From Salvator merianae (taxonomy: Eukaryota; Chordata; Lepidosauria; Squamata; Teiidae): 64,000 bases of DNA. Made by a program: the position numbers and the translations under genes. A model generated the notes under the pieces. That model saw nothing but the letters and a program-made list of their open reading frames with translations, searched no databases and was not told where the DNA came from. Where the stretch lies: positions 30,667,062-30,731,061 of the forward strand of contig QVOM02000116.1 in NCBI GenBank assembly GCA_003586115.2, given 5' to 3'. Position 1 is the stretch's first letter; each line of letters opens with the position of its first letter. Shown here one piece after another: positions 11,386 to 22,859 of the stretch.

Positions 11386-12345
11386 AGCTGTATGCATCAC
11401 ACAATTTGTGTCCAGTGCCTAAACAATCCTGAGGCCTTAGGTGGGACAGACCTATTAGCAGTGGGCATTTGGCTAGTTAACTTCATTTTTCAGAATGCAG
11501 AGGGCTGCCATCTTGTAACTGTAATGGGCTGTTATGTTCATGTTTGGTTTTCATTTTATGCCTTGGATCAAAACAATTTACATTAAAAAAAAACCCATTT
11601 TCATGCAAGAGAGTGAGGTGGAAAACAGAACCAAAACCTACAGATTCTGGAACAGAGAAAAAGAGGCTTCAGTCACACTTAACTGTGCCAACAGTAAACA
11701 CAGTCTAAGCTCAGCAGACAGCCAAGTGCCTCCAAAGCCCACACCTTTTTGCTTCTTTGGCTCATGCCAAAACGTCAGGTTTGTTCAACAGTAGTTGCTC
11801 TCCTGGTTTTGAAAGGTCTATAGGCCCCCAGAGTGGCTTTGCAGAACACAAAGTAATAAAGGAACAAGGAGGAAGAAATCCTCCACCAGAATCACAGTTG
11901 TCTAGGACTGGTGAAGAGTATACATAAACAAATTTTAACATGTTAGTTTTAAAAGTTCTACTTTCCTTAGAAACTCTATACAAGACAGAATAACTTTGTC
12001 AGGAAAGATTTTAGGCATGAGTCTTCAAACCTCCCTAAGAGCTCATTTCATTCATTTCAGCTCAGGGTTTTGAAATAGTCTTCAGGGTACTTGAATTTCA
12101 TTATCTCTACAACCATACTAAAAATCAATATCAAGAAAATTTACCCATCAGCTGGTGAATGCATCCTGACACAGTTACTTATGGCTTATGACACTTACGG
12201 CTGATCTGGCAATAGCAGCTAAGTGCTTAAATCAGGACAACTATCACAGCCAGGTGGTGGTTGGAACACTGGGATTAGGAAGATGACAGCTGAAACCAAC
12301 TAATGGAGAATGGAGTGGGCATTAGGGAACTAAAGAGAAAAAATA
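11386..12345. other. Unrecognised sequence
   Basis: No supported gene. The frames at 11254-11586, 11534-11794 and 11762-11983 overlap the CR1 end or show no domain. There is a short A tract at 11585-11593. Confidence 0.35.
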
Positions 12346-12369
12346 GTGGATTGGACAGAGATGCAACTT

Positions 12370-12614
12370 GGGTGCTTTCAAAGAGAGGATTTGGACCAAT
12401 TCACTAGCGTCAATGGCAGTAGGAGGTCGTATGCCAAAGGCCAGCTGTTGGGAGATTACAAGCAAGGCATGTTGTGTGTTCATGTCCTGCTAGTGTCCTG
12501 CATGTTGTGTGTTCATGTCCTGCTCCCTGGGCAGCTGGTTGGCCGCTGTGACAGGATACTTCTGGATTAAATGAACCACAGATCCAATCCAGTGGGGCGT
12601 TTCTTATGTTCTTA
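12370..12614 (+). mobile_element. CR1 LINE 3' end, sense, with internal duplication
   Basis: The sequence runs through 'gcagctggttggccgctgtg', then a 'acaggatacttctggatta' block, then 'ccagtggggcg', and ends in 'ttcttatgttcttat', the octamer-like CR1 3' tail. It is in sense orientation, opposite to the copy at 11196. A 25-bp segment at 12467-12491 is repeated exactly at 12500-12524, giving a local 33-bp tandem duplication that is not part of the CR1 consensus as I know it. Confidence 0.75.
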
Positions 12615-15600
12615 TCATAAGGTGAGAGACAGTAAATAAGACTGGAGACTCAGCTGGATTGAGGCAGGGGCCAACTTGGGAAGAGGCTGGAAATAAGGCA
12701 AGAAGAAAACATGAACTAGAACAGTAAGAGACAAAGGTAGAAGTCAATGCCAAGCAACTCAGGAGACATAAAAGCTAGGCAAAGGCAAAAAGAGAAGAGG
12801 AGCTGATGTACTAGCAGTAATGCACAGAATCCAGAGCAGTAGCAATTGCTTGGCCTCCACAGGAATGAGCTAGAGCACAACTTGTGAGGAAGACTACTTC
12901 TAGTAATAAGTGGGACTTGTTCTTCCAAACCTTTGTAGGGCAGAAATGTAGGGTCACAGGAAGTCTCTGAAAGCTGACAGAATTTTACTCTGGCATGATG
13001 GGTGGAGCTATCTTCAATAGCTCAGAAGATAAGAAAGATAGATGATCATATTATCAGAAAACAACTGAAGCCTTTCAGAGTTAAGCAAGAAGTCAAAGTT
13101 CAGATTCAGGATAATGGTCTAATCCAGATAATCAGTCCAGGAGTAACATAACCAAAAATGTATCATGGGAAGCAGGAACCAACCAGGAATCCAAGAGTCA
13201 ACACTATGAGAACATAATTCAAGGCTAGGAACTGCAGTGATTCACCACCAGGAAAGATAGGATCACAAGCTGGTCACAAACTGGTGAATCTTCAGGATGG
13301 ATTTGTCCCTCCTTCTTGGCTCTGCCCCAGGGGTGGAGACTATATTGCGCTATGTTGCTGTAAGACAATGGGAATCTGCATTGGCGGGAATTTGGAGGGG
13401 ACAGAGGATAGATGTATGTGATGTGACTGCTTATGTCACTATGTACTTATTTGGTTTATTTCCTGTCACCCTTGCGTATGAGCAGGGGAGAGGAAATACA
13501 CCTGGACTGTAATTTTTAAGTGTTAATGAGTTTTCTGGTGACCCTTACCTAAAACATCTTTTTTGGACCTGGTTAAAACTGGTTTTGGAAGGATTCTATC
13601 GACAATTCTGCTTGTGACTCCTTGCAGATGTGTACTGGAACAGTAGCCCTATCTGGATTGCCAAATACTAATCTTTTAAGTTTTTTATAATTATTAATGT
13701 CCTTAATTTTCTGAGTTACACCTTGCCTGGGTGAAGGGCTTTTCTTAGCCTCTTTGCTTCTTCTGAAAACAGAGAAAATGCTGGTTCTTTTGCAGACAGG
13801 CTTGTCTTTTAAAAATGGGTGCAAGTAGGGAAAAATTGCTAAATTTTTGTCTAAATACAGGCTCCGTGCTGCTGGTCAGTTTCCCTGTATCTGCAACCTT
13901 TATGCCAGTTATATTTCACATCATTTCCTTAGGTTAAGAGTATCTACACCTTGGAAGTGCCTTGCCTTTACATGGCACAGCATGCCAGAGTAATGCATTC
14001 TGGGTAGTCAGTCTACAAGGCCTTGAGACTTCCATAGATCATACTGTCTCCTAATAGAGCCAGCACCTCAACTGAGACTCTGCCATTTGATTTCTTAACT
14101 ATTATGAGAATAAGTGAAAAATTATGTAATTTGTGACCACCTAATTCTTTTGGATCCTACTTGTTTTTAAACCCTGTAGTCAAAGCATAAATGAATTAGC
14201 TTGGTTTCTGAAGGTTTTTTTTCCCTGAAGGGGCATCCTAAAATTGTACTACAAAATCATACCAACCCTCAGAAACATGCTGCAAGCCCAGGGGCACTAC
14301 CAGCATGTAGACACCTCACCCTTTGGCCTCCCACCTGATACTTTGTTTGCCTGATGCGGATGCAACCTCAGTTTTCATCTCTTCCGAAAATAGACCTTGG
14401 AAATAGAATTATGTTAAGCGTATCACACCTGCTGGGAGTTGGGGCAGGGGAAAGACAATTAGATCATCGCTTATTTGATACAAAATGTAGTGAAGCATTA
14501 ACAATATAAAATGAACAATAGGAATTCTGTGTGGCCTGATACCTGTTTGCAAGGTGGGGAAATGTATGAATCTCAAACGTATAAACTACAATTTAAAAAA
14601 GGAAGTTAGGAAAATGTGTGTGCACAAAGAGAGAATGTTCATGAAAGAAAGGGTTTGCTTTAAAGTTGAATAGATTTGAATGTCTGTATAATATGCTATT
14701 TTTGACAGTCTAAAGTCTGAACATCCAGCAGTTTTGCTCACCTGAATGCCCTGCATTTTGGGGGCTAATGCTAATGTAAAAGAACATCTTTGTGGCAATG
14801 TTTGGGAAGCGTCAGCTCCCATTCAAGCAGTACATTAGAGATAAATTCACTAAGTGAACATTTCATTGTTAAATGACACACTGAATTATCTTTTGAAATT
14901 GGGATATTTACTGCAGAATCTGAGAAAGGATCCATGCTACAATTTTTTCAGATAGGAGAATCAGCACTAGGTGATTTCAGTTTCCCAGAAAACAGCAGCT
15001 ATGTGTGCAAACCAAACTTCACTGAGGTAAGAACAGCACAGCGCTGTTATGATACCATGTATGAGCACTCCATGATCCTGAAAATTCATGGGGCATTAAG
15101 TGTGGTGACTGAGAGTGGTCCTGCTATGGCAACTACCACCACATCACCACTTCACTACCAGCCTGAGCTCAGGGGATTTTCAATCCACGTTCTAGGCAGT
15201 TTAGGTGAGTCAGCCAAGGCAATCTATAGAGTTCACAGCATTGATGCCCAGAACTAAATAGCTATGTCGATTGACAACAAATCATTAAAATGGCAAGCAC
15301 AAAGTAAGAATTCCAAAAGGAGAAATACCTAGGTTTTAAGATGGCTTCTTTCACCTAAGAAAAATCTTTACCTACCCTTGTTTTAAACAATTGGCTTATA
15401 TGGCCAAAGCTGGAAGATTCCTTCATCTCCCTTATAGGGAAAGGCTCTGTGCCTGTGGAGCACCAGAAACAGAAGATATACCCGACATATTAACATGATC
15501 TGTACACCTCGGTGAGAGAACAATATCTGAACTTGACCTTGGTCAAACTGAGGTTCTGGGATACCAATGCTAAACTTTAACCAGTAAGGTAGCACTCATC

Positions 15601-15730
15601 ATTTCAAAATCTGCTCAAATCAGAAAATGTTACCTTGAACAGATCAGGATGGACTGCAAAGAGAATGAGTACCATTGACTTATGAACTGAGACATGCAAT
15701 TCAAACGTCACACACAAGTTTGTTTTTTGT
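12615..15730. other. Unrecognised sequence, about 3.1 kb
   Basis: I see no gene, repeat family or RNA signature. The longest frame, 14934-15257 plus (107 codons), has unremarkable composition and no known motif. It is not flanked by clear splice signals. This is one of the longest repeat-poor stretches in the window. Confidence 0.4.
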
Positions 15731-15824
15731 TTTTTTTAATTTAAGTGTGGCAGTGGTTTTTATTTTTTATTTTGTTTACCTGTTAATTCCTGTAAGTTCA
15801 ATATGATCAATGGTCTAATCAATA

Positions 15825-15859
15825 AATTCATTCATTCATTCATTCATTCATTCATTCAT
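15825..15859. repeat. (ATTC)n microsatellite
   Basis: About eight and a half perfect ATTC units. They follow 'aatcaataa', so they may derive from the simple 3' tail of an otherwise unrecognisable LINE. Confidence 0.95.
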
Positions 15860-16334
15860 GTACAGTTTTCATACGGTAAAGGCCAGCTGGGTAGCCTGTG
15901 CAGAGACTGAATACAGCAATTGACACCCCCCAGCCATCAACATCATAGCCAAGGAACAAACGTTCCTTGTCTGTGATATTGATGGCAGGGGGCAGGGGGC
16001 AGAATGAGAACAGCACACCACCACTCTAAGACAAATGTGTTATTGCCTAAATCTTACCTTCCTATTCTCAGAAATGTGTGATGTACAAGGTCTACATCGG
16101 AGTAGCATGGCAGTGATTAGAAAGTACTTGTGTTGAAACAGCCCTGTAAGCCCAGTAAACTATTCCCTTGTACCACAAGAGCAAAAAGCAGAGAAAGACA
16201 CACCTGTAATCAGGCTTCTATCGCTTCAGGAAAACTCATCTGTTCACCAACCCTTCTGCTTCTTTCAGTTTTCCAAATGCTATGAAGATTTCATTTATCA
16301 TTTAAATTTCATTTGAGTTTCCAAGCAGTTCAGG
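15860..16334. other. Unassigned sequence
   Basis: A G-rich run occurs near 15986-16000 ('gcagggggcagggggcaga'). No other recognisable feature is present. Confidence 0.35.
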
Positions 16335-16810
16335 ACACTTTGGCCTTTCTGCGTGGTGTATTTCACTGTGTTTTCCATGGGTCCAAGCTGTTTAGCTTGC
16401 TCAAAAGGTTTTCCACACTGTGAACAGTCCATCCTGGCTCAGCTCCAAAGGCCAGGAACAACAGTTCCCAGCCTCCAGAAGTCCTGGCTGGGACTTTCCA
16501 GACAGAGTATGTTCAGCCATACTCCAAGAAGAGACACAATTCCAGTGCTACTTCCAGGTTCCTAGCCAAAAATGAGCCAGGTCTGGTATACCACCCCATG
16601 GAATGTGCTTCTCACACACCCTTCATGCTTCTCACACACCACTCAGTAATTTTAATGGGTATGCTGATGGAGTAGGATATGGTGCCATTCTGGCACCATA
16701 TTCTACACCATAGCCTAGTTCAATGTGAACAGGCTGCTCTGCTGGGTGCTGTAGCCTCAGGTATCCTAGTCCAGCATGCAGAACATTCATTCTACAGGCT
16801 GCCCTGACGA
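16335..16810. mobile_element. Long non-autonomous DNA element, family copy
   Basis: Contains the palindromic family landmark GGAACAACAGTTCC (16455-16468) followed by cagcctccag, next to 'ccaggtctggtataccacc' (16577) and 'gggtgctgtagcc'. A shorter direct repeat, 'cttctcacacaccc' near 16610 and 'cttctcacacacca' near 16627, lies inside it. No coding potential. The ends were not identified. Confidence 0.5.
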
Positions 16811-17120
16811 GGATACAGGTCCGTACAGAAAGTACCTTTGCTGCAAAAAAGCAGTATAAGCGACAAAAAATATACAAAATAAAATGAACAATAAATAAAA
16901 ACAAAGAATGCTGCATTTAGTGATGCCTCTCATGTGAACAGAAAGTTCTTTGATTAGACTGAATTTTCTCTCAGTGCGGGCCGTGAACAATTTTCCACAA
17001 TCTCCTTGTTCTGTTACAAGCAGTTTGAAGACCCTTTCAGAACTGACTGAGATTGCAGCTACACCCTTATTTTTAAAGCATCTCAAAGATGGCTTAGATG
17101 TGGTAGCATGTGGACACTAG
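16811..17120. other. Unassigned sequence
   Basis: Two overlapping minus-strand frames (16632-16916 and 16787-17086) cover this region. Neither has a recognisable domain, and the first overlaps the preceding DNA element. Confidence 0.35.
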
Positions 17121-17302
17121 GGCCCTTTCTGCACTTGGACTTATTCCAGATTATATCTCAGAATAGGGACTTGCCATCTGCATGCTAGTGCAGACTATGG
17201 TAGGCCCTGGGCAAGACCTTTCATAGTTTGCACTAACATCTGCATAGCAGGTCCCTATTCTGGGATATAATCAATACAATAAGGCCAAGTGCAGAAAGGG
17301 CC
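17121..17302. mobile_element. Palindromic MITE, copy 2, with TAG duplication
   Basis: A 182-bp element with the same perfect 18-bp terminal inverted repeats as the copy at 10546 (GGCCCTTTCTGCACTTGG and its complement). It is flanked by TAG on both sides (17118-17120 and 17303-17305). About 16 differences separate it from copy 1, so the two are of moderate age. Different duplications (AAT and TAG) show independent insertions and fix the duplication length at 3 bp. Confidence 0.87.
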
Positions 17303-18300
17303 TAGGGTTCCTATTCCACCTCTAATCCATATTCAAGGCCAGAGATTGCATTTTGTGTGTGACTGCTACCACCTCTAAGCTGCTTTTGAGCCAGATCTTT
17401 TTGTGCTGCATGTGGATGCAACCTGAGTGGTGGAGATCAATGCTGGAGGAAAGAGAATCGATGAAAATAATCTCTGCCCCACCCCCAGTGTGCTAATGAA
17501 GTCCCTTCTGGATAAATGAGTTTTTTTTGTCAGAATGAGAAAGACTATTGAACATAAACCCCAAGGTTTTGGACTATCCTTTAATTAATATATCTTAAAG
17601 GAAATTATTAGGAGAGTACTGCATTAGTACACATCACTCTTTCTCTAATCCTGACTCAGTGCTTATTTACCAAATAATAGAATTTGTATATAATGTTTCG
17701 TATTTTAAGTTGACAACAAAGTCGGGCAGAAGGTATCTGCTGTCAAAAGCAGCAGTCCATCAACAATAGCTGCAAACTATGTGTATGCTCTGAATTTCAG
17801 GATGCGATTAAAACAAAAAAGGAAATGTACAAGTGATGTGGGAGACAAAAGCACTATGCCAATGAGAGACACTATGTAGTAATTGAGGCTGAGAACTACT
17901 GTACTGAAACTGCATATCAGAAGGCTTTAAAGAATTGATTTATTTTGACTGACATTCCCAAAATATCACATTCTTTCTCCTATAAATATGCCCTGGAGAA
18001 CTTCAGCACTAAAGCGATACTAAAGAAGCACATTAGCATGCAGGCATTTTATATTAAGTTTAGTTCTTTTCCAGAGTTAAGGAAGAAGTAATGTCATAGC
18101 ATTTTAAAAGGAACACTCACTTCACATTACTTCAAAGAGCCTAGTCAAGAATCAATAACACGGTTGCCTCCCACCTGCCCCTTGATACTGTGCTCAGTGA
18201 CGGAATGGTCAAAACAGCTCCGTTCTTTCTGCAAGCACAACAAACAAATGTTATTTGCTCCAACTTATTCTGCATTTATAATGCCAGTCACAGTCACAGC
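17303..18300. other. Unrecognised sequence
   Basis: There is a T run at 17521-17528. No coding region, RNA or repeat family could be supported. Confidence 0.35.
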
Positions 18301-18304
18301 AGGA

Positions 18305-18590
18305 AAATAGGTTCCTTAAAGCTGTCATCCATGCTCTTCTGAACTCTAGGATTGATTACTGCAAGACACGTGACAGGAGGCTCTCCTTGAAGAGTATTCA
18401 GAAGCTTGAGCTTGTACAGAACATTTTGGCCTACATTTTGATAGTGATGAGCGAAATCTGAAGATCTCATGGACCTAGTGATGAAACTGATGCACTGTCT
18501 ATTTTGCAGCTTACGGACACAATCAAAAATGCTGCTTTGAAGCATTTTCTTCCCAGAACAATCCCACCAATCCATCACTCTGCTGCATTA
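18305..18590 (+). pseudogene. Heavily decayed L2/CR1-type LINE C-terminus
   Basis: Plus-strand translation of about 18320-18450 reads AVIHALLNSRIDYCK, a broken stretch, then SIQKLELVQNIL. This matches the conserved SRLDYCNAL...KLQLVQN signature in the C-terminal part of L2/CR1-type ORF2. The GLPLK segment is destroyed. It is a short remnant of the same family that has a better copy at 21425-21874. Confidence 0.6.
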
Positions 18591-18599
18591 AATCACTGA

Positions 18600-19240
18600 G
18601 GAGACACAGCCCATCAACTCTGAATGGTGGCCATGCTGGGTGGGATTGATGAAACAGTAATTCACTACATAATAGTAGTAGCCTTTGACAAACTGGTGCT
18701 ATGCCAGCTGACTGGAGACATAGTTCAGGAAACGTAAAGAAAATCTGGTTGGCAAAGGATGTATTATTGGAAGAATCAAAGCTCGGTGCCTATAAACCTA
18801 TATGGCAGGCAATTTGTAAATGAAAATCCAGCATTAGATATCTCAACAGACAGAGAATCATTTACGATGAAGTCAGCATAAACTACAGAATTTAGTGAAC
18901 ACAGACGGGTCAAAGACAAAAAATTCTAGGACTCAATCAGCAATGTTGATTAGGCTGAAAATTCAGCCAAGAGTTTCAATAACTTCAGTTAAACATTAAG
19001 TTGAAGGGTAAAGGGTAGATTAGTCCTTGGTTACATCAATAAAGAGACTATGCACCTTGTACCACTGAATACAGCTGAACAGAATCAAAGGAGGTGATAA
19101 CAGAATGACCAAAACGAGCTCGTCTTTTCAGAATATGGATGTTTCTGGGGGCACAAAGGTCTCAGAGATTCATTGACCCATTCTCTAAGACATATGTGTT
19201 TTCCTTCCTAATGAGAAGCTGTCAAGTATGCAGCATATGG
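18600..19240. other. Unassigned sequence
   Basis: No recognisable gene or repeat. Confidence 0.3.
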
Positions 19241-19243
19241 AGA

Positions 19244-19440
19244 GGGGCTGCAGCTCAGTGGTGATGCAAGTGGCCTAGAAAACAGAAGGTGCCAGTTCAA
19301 TCCCCAGCTTCTCCCCAGAAGTAGGCAATGATAAACAACTTCTGTATTTCTGCCAAGAAAACTGCACAGAGATGTCCATGGAGGCTCCCATGCAGTCAAC
19401 CAGGGGTTGAACATGTCTCAAAGATACCCACCAACAACAG
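19244..19440 (+). mobile_element. tRNA-derived SINE
   Basis: The left end resembles a tRNA gene. It has an A-box-like GGCTGCAGCTCAGTGGTGA (about 19246-19264) and a B-box-like GTTCAATCCCC (19294-19304), which form an internal RNA polymerase III promoter. The body 'gcaatgataaacaacttctg' continues beyond the tRNA length. It cannot fold as a functional tRNA, since no intact anticodon arm or acceptor stem is visible. This type of tRNA-headed SINE is common in squamates, and its movement would have used a LINE enzyme. Confidence 0.7.
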
Positions 19441-19619
19441 TGTAGCGTATGATATCATCCAGAGAGGTATGCCAAATTTTACAGATACTTATTTTTGGAA
19501 AATAATTGATAGATCCCTAGGTTACATTTTTGAATGTTTTTTGTTTTTATTTATTGTTGTTAATAATCCATGATCTTTATCCATTTTGCAACCAATCTGC
19601 AACCTCTGGACTTTTGTAT

Positions 19620-20860
19620 GTATGTATTTATATTTCTTCTTGTTATAGTTGTTCAGTTAAGTCATGTCCAACTTTTTATGACCCCATGGACCACAGCACA
19701 CCAGACCCTTCTGTCCTCTACTGTCTCTTGGAGTTTGCCCAAGCTCATGTTCATTGCTTCCATGACACTATCTATCCATCTCATTCTCTGCTGCCTCATT
19801 CTTCATTTGTCTTCAATCTTTCCCAACATCAGGGCCTTTTCCAATGAATCCTGTCTTATTATGTGGTCAAAGCATTTGAGCTTCAGTTTCTGAATTTGTC
19901 CTTCCAATGAGCAGTCAAAGACTTTTGTGTAGTCAATGAAACAGGATATTTTTTTGGTACTCTTTTGCTTTCCCCATATTCCAGTGAAGGTTGGTGATTT
20001 GATCCCTAGTTCCTCTGCTCTTTGAAAACTAGTTTGCACTTCTGGTAGTTTTGGTTGACATATTTCTGAAGCCTAGCTTGGAGAATCTCGAGCAAAACTT
20101 TGTTAGCATGTGAAATGAGTGCAATCGTTCAGGAAGTTTGAACATTTCTTGGCATTGCCCTTCTTTAGGATTGAACCATAAACTGACCTTTTCCAATTCA
20201 ATGGTCACTATTGAGTTTTCCAAATTCATTGGTGTATTGAGTGCAGCACTTTTACAGCATTATCTTTAAGGATCTTAAATAACTCAGCTGGAGTTCCATC
20301 ACCTCTTCTAGCCTTGTTGTTAGCAATGCTTCCTAAGGCCCATTTGACTTCACTTTCTAGGATGTTTGTCTCTAGGTCAGTGACCACACCATCATGGTTA
20401 TCAGTGATATTATGATTGTTCTTGTATGTTCCTTGTGTATTCTTGCTACAGGACCTCTTTTTGATCTGCTTCTGTTATTCATTACTATTTTTGTCTTTTA
20501 TTATATCCATTCTTACATGAAACATTCCTTTGAAACCTCTGATTTGCTTGAAGAGATCTCGTCCTTCCCATTCTATTGTTTCTTTTATTGCTTTGCATTT
20601 CTCATTTAAGAAGGCCTTCTAACCTCTCCATGTTATTCTCTGGAAATCTGTATTCAGTGGATATATCTTTCCTGTTCTCCTTTGCCTTTCTCTTTCATTC
20701 TTTCCTCAGCTATTTGTAAAGCCTCATCAGACACCCATATTGTTTCTTGCTCCTTTTTTTTCTTTGAAATGTTTTTGTTGCTGCCTCCTATACAACGTCT
20801 GGAAAACAGCCGTCCTTTGATTTGCTTTCTTCTGAATTCTGAATCACTGTTCATGACTAA
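19620..20860 (-). pseudogene. BovB (RTE-clade) LINE, antisense, internally deleted
   Basis: The left end reads 'gttgttcagttaagtcatgt', then 'ccaactttttatgaccccat' and 'ggaccacagcacaccagacc'. This is the antisense of the BovB 3' end familiar from ruminant genomes. Minus-strand protein fragments, in coding order, are: WVSDEALQIAEERMKEKGKG (20680-20770), a stretch matching LESEVKWALxSIxNNKAR (about 20285-20370), CSRFSKLGFRN (20050-20110), FIDYTKVFDC (19910-19945), and SLEGQIQKLKLKCF to KALMLGKIE (19803-19909). The F-I-D-Y palm aspartate region is joined directly to the C-terminal SLEG block. The catalytic YADD region and most of the domain after it are therefore missing. The 5' end is truncated, and frameshifts are present. 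Confidence 0.88.
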
Positions 20861-21265
20861 TACATATATTATTTTAAAAACAAATGTATTTTAGCAAAAG
20901 TGTATTTAGCAAAAGGATTCAAAATTATATAATTTAATTGATTTTGTATAATTTTCTTCTCTTTGACCTTTCAAATTCATGTGGAAATGGACTGGGATGG
21001 ATTCATGACCACAACTATGAAAAAAGGAAATTTGAAAATTACTGTTTTTCTATTCCGTTTTAAAAGGCTTATGTTTTTAATCTCATCATTGACTTTCAGG
21101 TGTAATTTCAATACAGATCTTACAAAATTGTACTAGGTGCAATTGTACTAAGAAAAAAGGGGGAAGATAGAAGGGAGAAAATTGGAAATAAATATATAAA
21201 ATGTTCTTTTCACATATAGAACTCCAAAACATGACATCAAGGTGGCTTTTCACATTTACTTTCTT
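20861..21265. other. Unassigned AT-rich sequence
   Basis: AT-rich spacer between the BovB copy and the next LINE. Nothing recognisable is present. Confidence 0.35.
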
Positions 21266-21890
21266 TTTATTTATTTTTTTATTTATGTGCATTTTTATTC
21301 TGCCCTATACCTGAAGGTCTCAGGGTGGGTTACAACAATTAGAACAACAACAACAACAACAAAAAGGTCATAAAAGGAACACAGTAAAACAGTAGTCTGA
21401 AAGTAGGGGGGGAAAGCTGTACCTTTAGCCAAAGGCAAGGGTAAATAGGTGCGCTCTCCTAAAGATGTAAAGTGAAGAAGCTTGACGCATCTCAGGGGGA
21501 AGAGTGTTCCACAGTCTGGGGGCTACCACTGAAAAGGCCCTATCCTGGGTGCCCATCCCTTTAGCTACTGAAGGCAGTGGTACAACCAGGAGGGCCTCAT
21601 CTGCAGATCTTAAGGCATGGGCAGGCTGATATGGGAGAAGACGCTCCTTTAGGTATTTGGGACCCAAACCATTTAGGGCCCTATAGGCTAAGGTTATCAC
21701 CTTGAATTGGGCACGGTAGTGAATTGGCAGCCAGTGCAGCTCTTTTAAGACCAGCATGATATGCATCTGGCCAGCTGTTCCAGTCAGCAGTCTTGCTGCT
21801 GCATTCTGCACCAGTTGCAGTTTTTGAACCATCTTCAAGGGCAGCCCCATGTAAAGTGCATTACAGTAATCCAATCTGGAAGTTTGTGCC
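21266..21890 (-). pseudogene. L2/CR1-type LINE 3' part, antisense, with open C-terminal frame
   Basis: The minus-strand frame 21874-21425 is uninterrupted for 149 codons and encodes the C-terminal domain of ORF2. It starts [20 protein letters not shown], then [48 protein letters not shown], and ends [14 protein letters not shown]...[12 protein letters not shown]. To the left lies the 3' UTR with 'ctcagggtgggttacaac' and a T-rich tail (21266-21290). The catalytic reverse transcriptase core is not included, because the copy is 5'-truncated at about 21890. It is the best preserved coding remnant in the window. An (AAC)n run sits at 21343-21362. Confidence 0.9.
21343..21362. repeat. (AAC)n microsatellite
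   Basis: About six and a half AAC units inside the 3' UTR of the LINE copy. Confidence 0.85.
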
Positions 21891-22465
21891 TATCAAAGCA
21901 GGCTGCTGATTTCCTTATAAATTATTTTCAAAATGGATCCTATAAGATTTTTTTCATTATCTGAGAAGTACAGATAGGTAGTGTCTAATGGGTTTTGACT
22001 ACCCTTCTGTCTTGTTGGAAACTATTGTAGTGGCTTCAGATTTACAAACATAGACTGATTCCAACCTCTCCTTCTAGGCCAGATTTTAGTTTGTCATAAG
22101 TATAAGGTCACCTGAGGCTGAATTTTGTGCAAATAACAAGCGTGAGAACCTATACCATAGAGATTTATACCACAGTAAATCTGCTTTTAGGGTGAAGAAG
22201 ACTTGATGTTTCTTTTTTGTTCTGCAGCCCCTACCTCTCAGGAACCCTCTATTTCACACCATTCCAGAATTTTTTAAAAAGGTATGAAAGAAAAATGGAA
22301 CAATCTTGTATGCCATGCTTATTGAGATTTATTTTGTTGTAGTTATAAAGTTATACATACTAGCCTCATACAAAAGATATTAATGCAGCAGCCTTCCCTT
22401 AAGACTTCTTACAATAATTTTGTCCATTTTGTGATGCTATCATAGTTGCACTGTTAGACTACTTG
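21891..22465. other. Spacer between two inverted LINE copies
   Basis: No recognisable gene. It separates an antisense and a sense copy of the same LINE family. Confidence 0.35.
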
Positions 22466-22797
22466 ACATTCAGATGAGGTCCTCCTGGTTGTATCGCCAC
22501 CTTCAGTAGCTGCAGGGGTAGGCACCTGGGATAGAGCCTTTTCAATGGTGGTCCCCAGACTATGGAACAGCCTCTCCTCTGAGGTGTGTCAGGCACTTCC
22601 ACTTTACATCTTTAGGAGAGCAATGAAGACACACCTATTTACCCTTCCCTTTGGCTAAGGAAATTGCTTCCCCTCCCCACTTTCAGCCACTGTTACTGTT
22701 CTAGTACATGTATTTTACATTATGTTTTTTATTATTTTAATCCATCCTGAAACCTTTGGGTATAAGGTGGCATAAAAATGCAGATAAATAAATAAAT
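22466..22797 (+). pseudogene. L2/CR1-type LINE 3' end, sense
   Basis: Translated plus-strand fragments match the end of ORF2: GTWDRAFSMVVPRLWNSLSS, then ALPLYIFRRAMKTHLFTLPFG, followed by a stop. A 3' UTR follows with 'aaacctttgggtataaggtg' and the simple tail (AAAT)n near 22780-22797. It is the same family as the minus-strand copy 600 bp to the left, and the two 3' ends face away from each other. Confidence 0.85.
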
Positions 22798-22859
22798 TCA
22801 TAAGGATGCTTTGATTCACAAGGACTTCAGGTAACAAATGTAAAACTTCACCCTATACC

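Noticed and set aside
14934..15257. 107-codon open frame in a repeat-poor region, considered as a gene
   Set aside because: No domain, unremarkable amino-acid order, and the length is expected by chance in 64 kb.
19244..19320. Possible tRNA gene
   Set aside because: A-box-like and B-box-like segments are present, but no intact acceptor stem or anticodon arm can be drawn and the body continues as a SINE.
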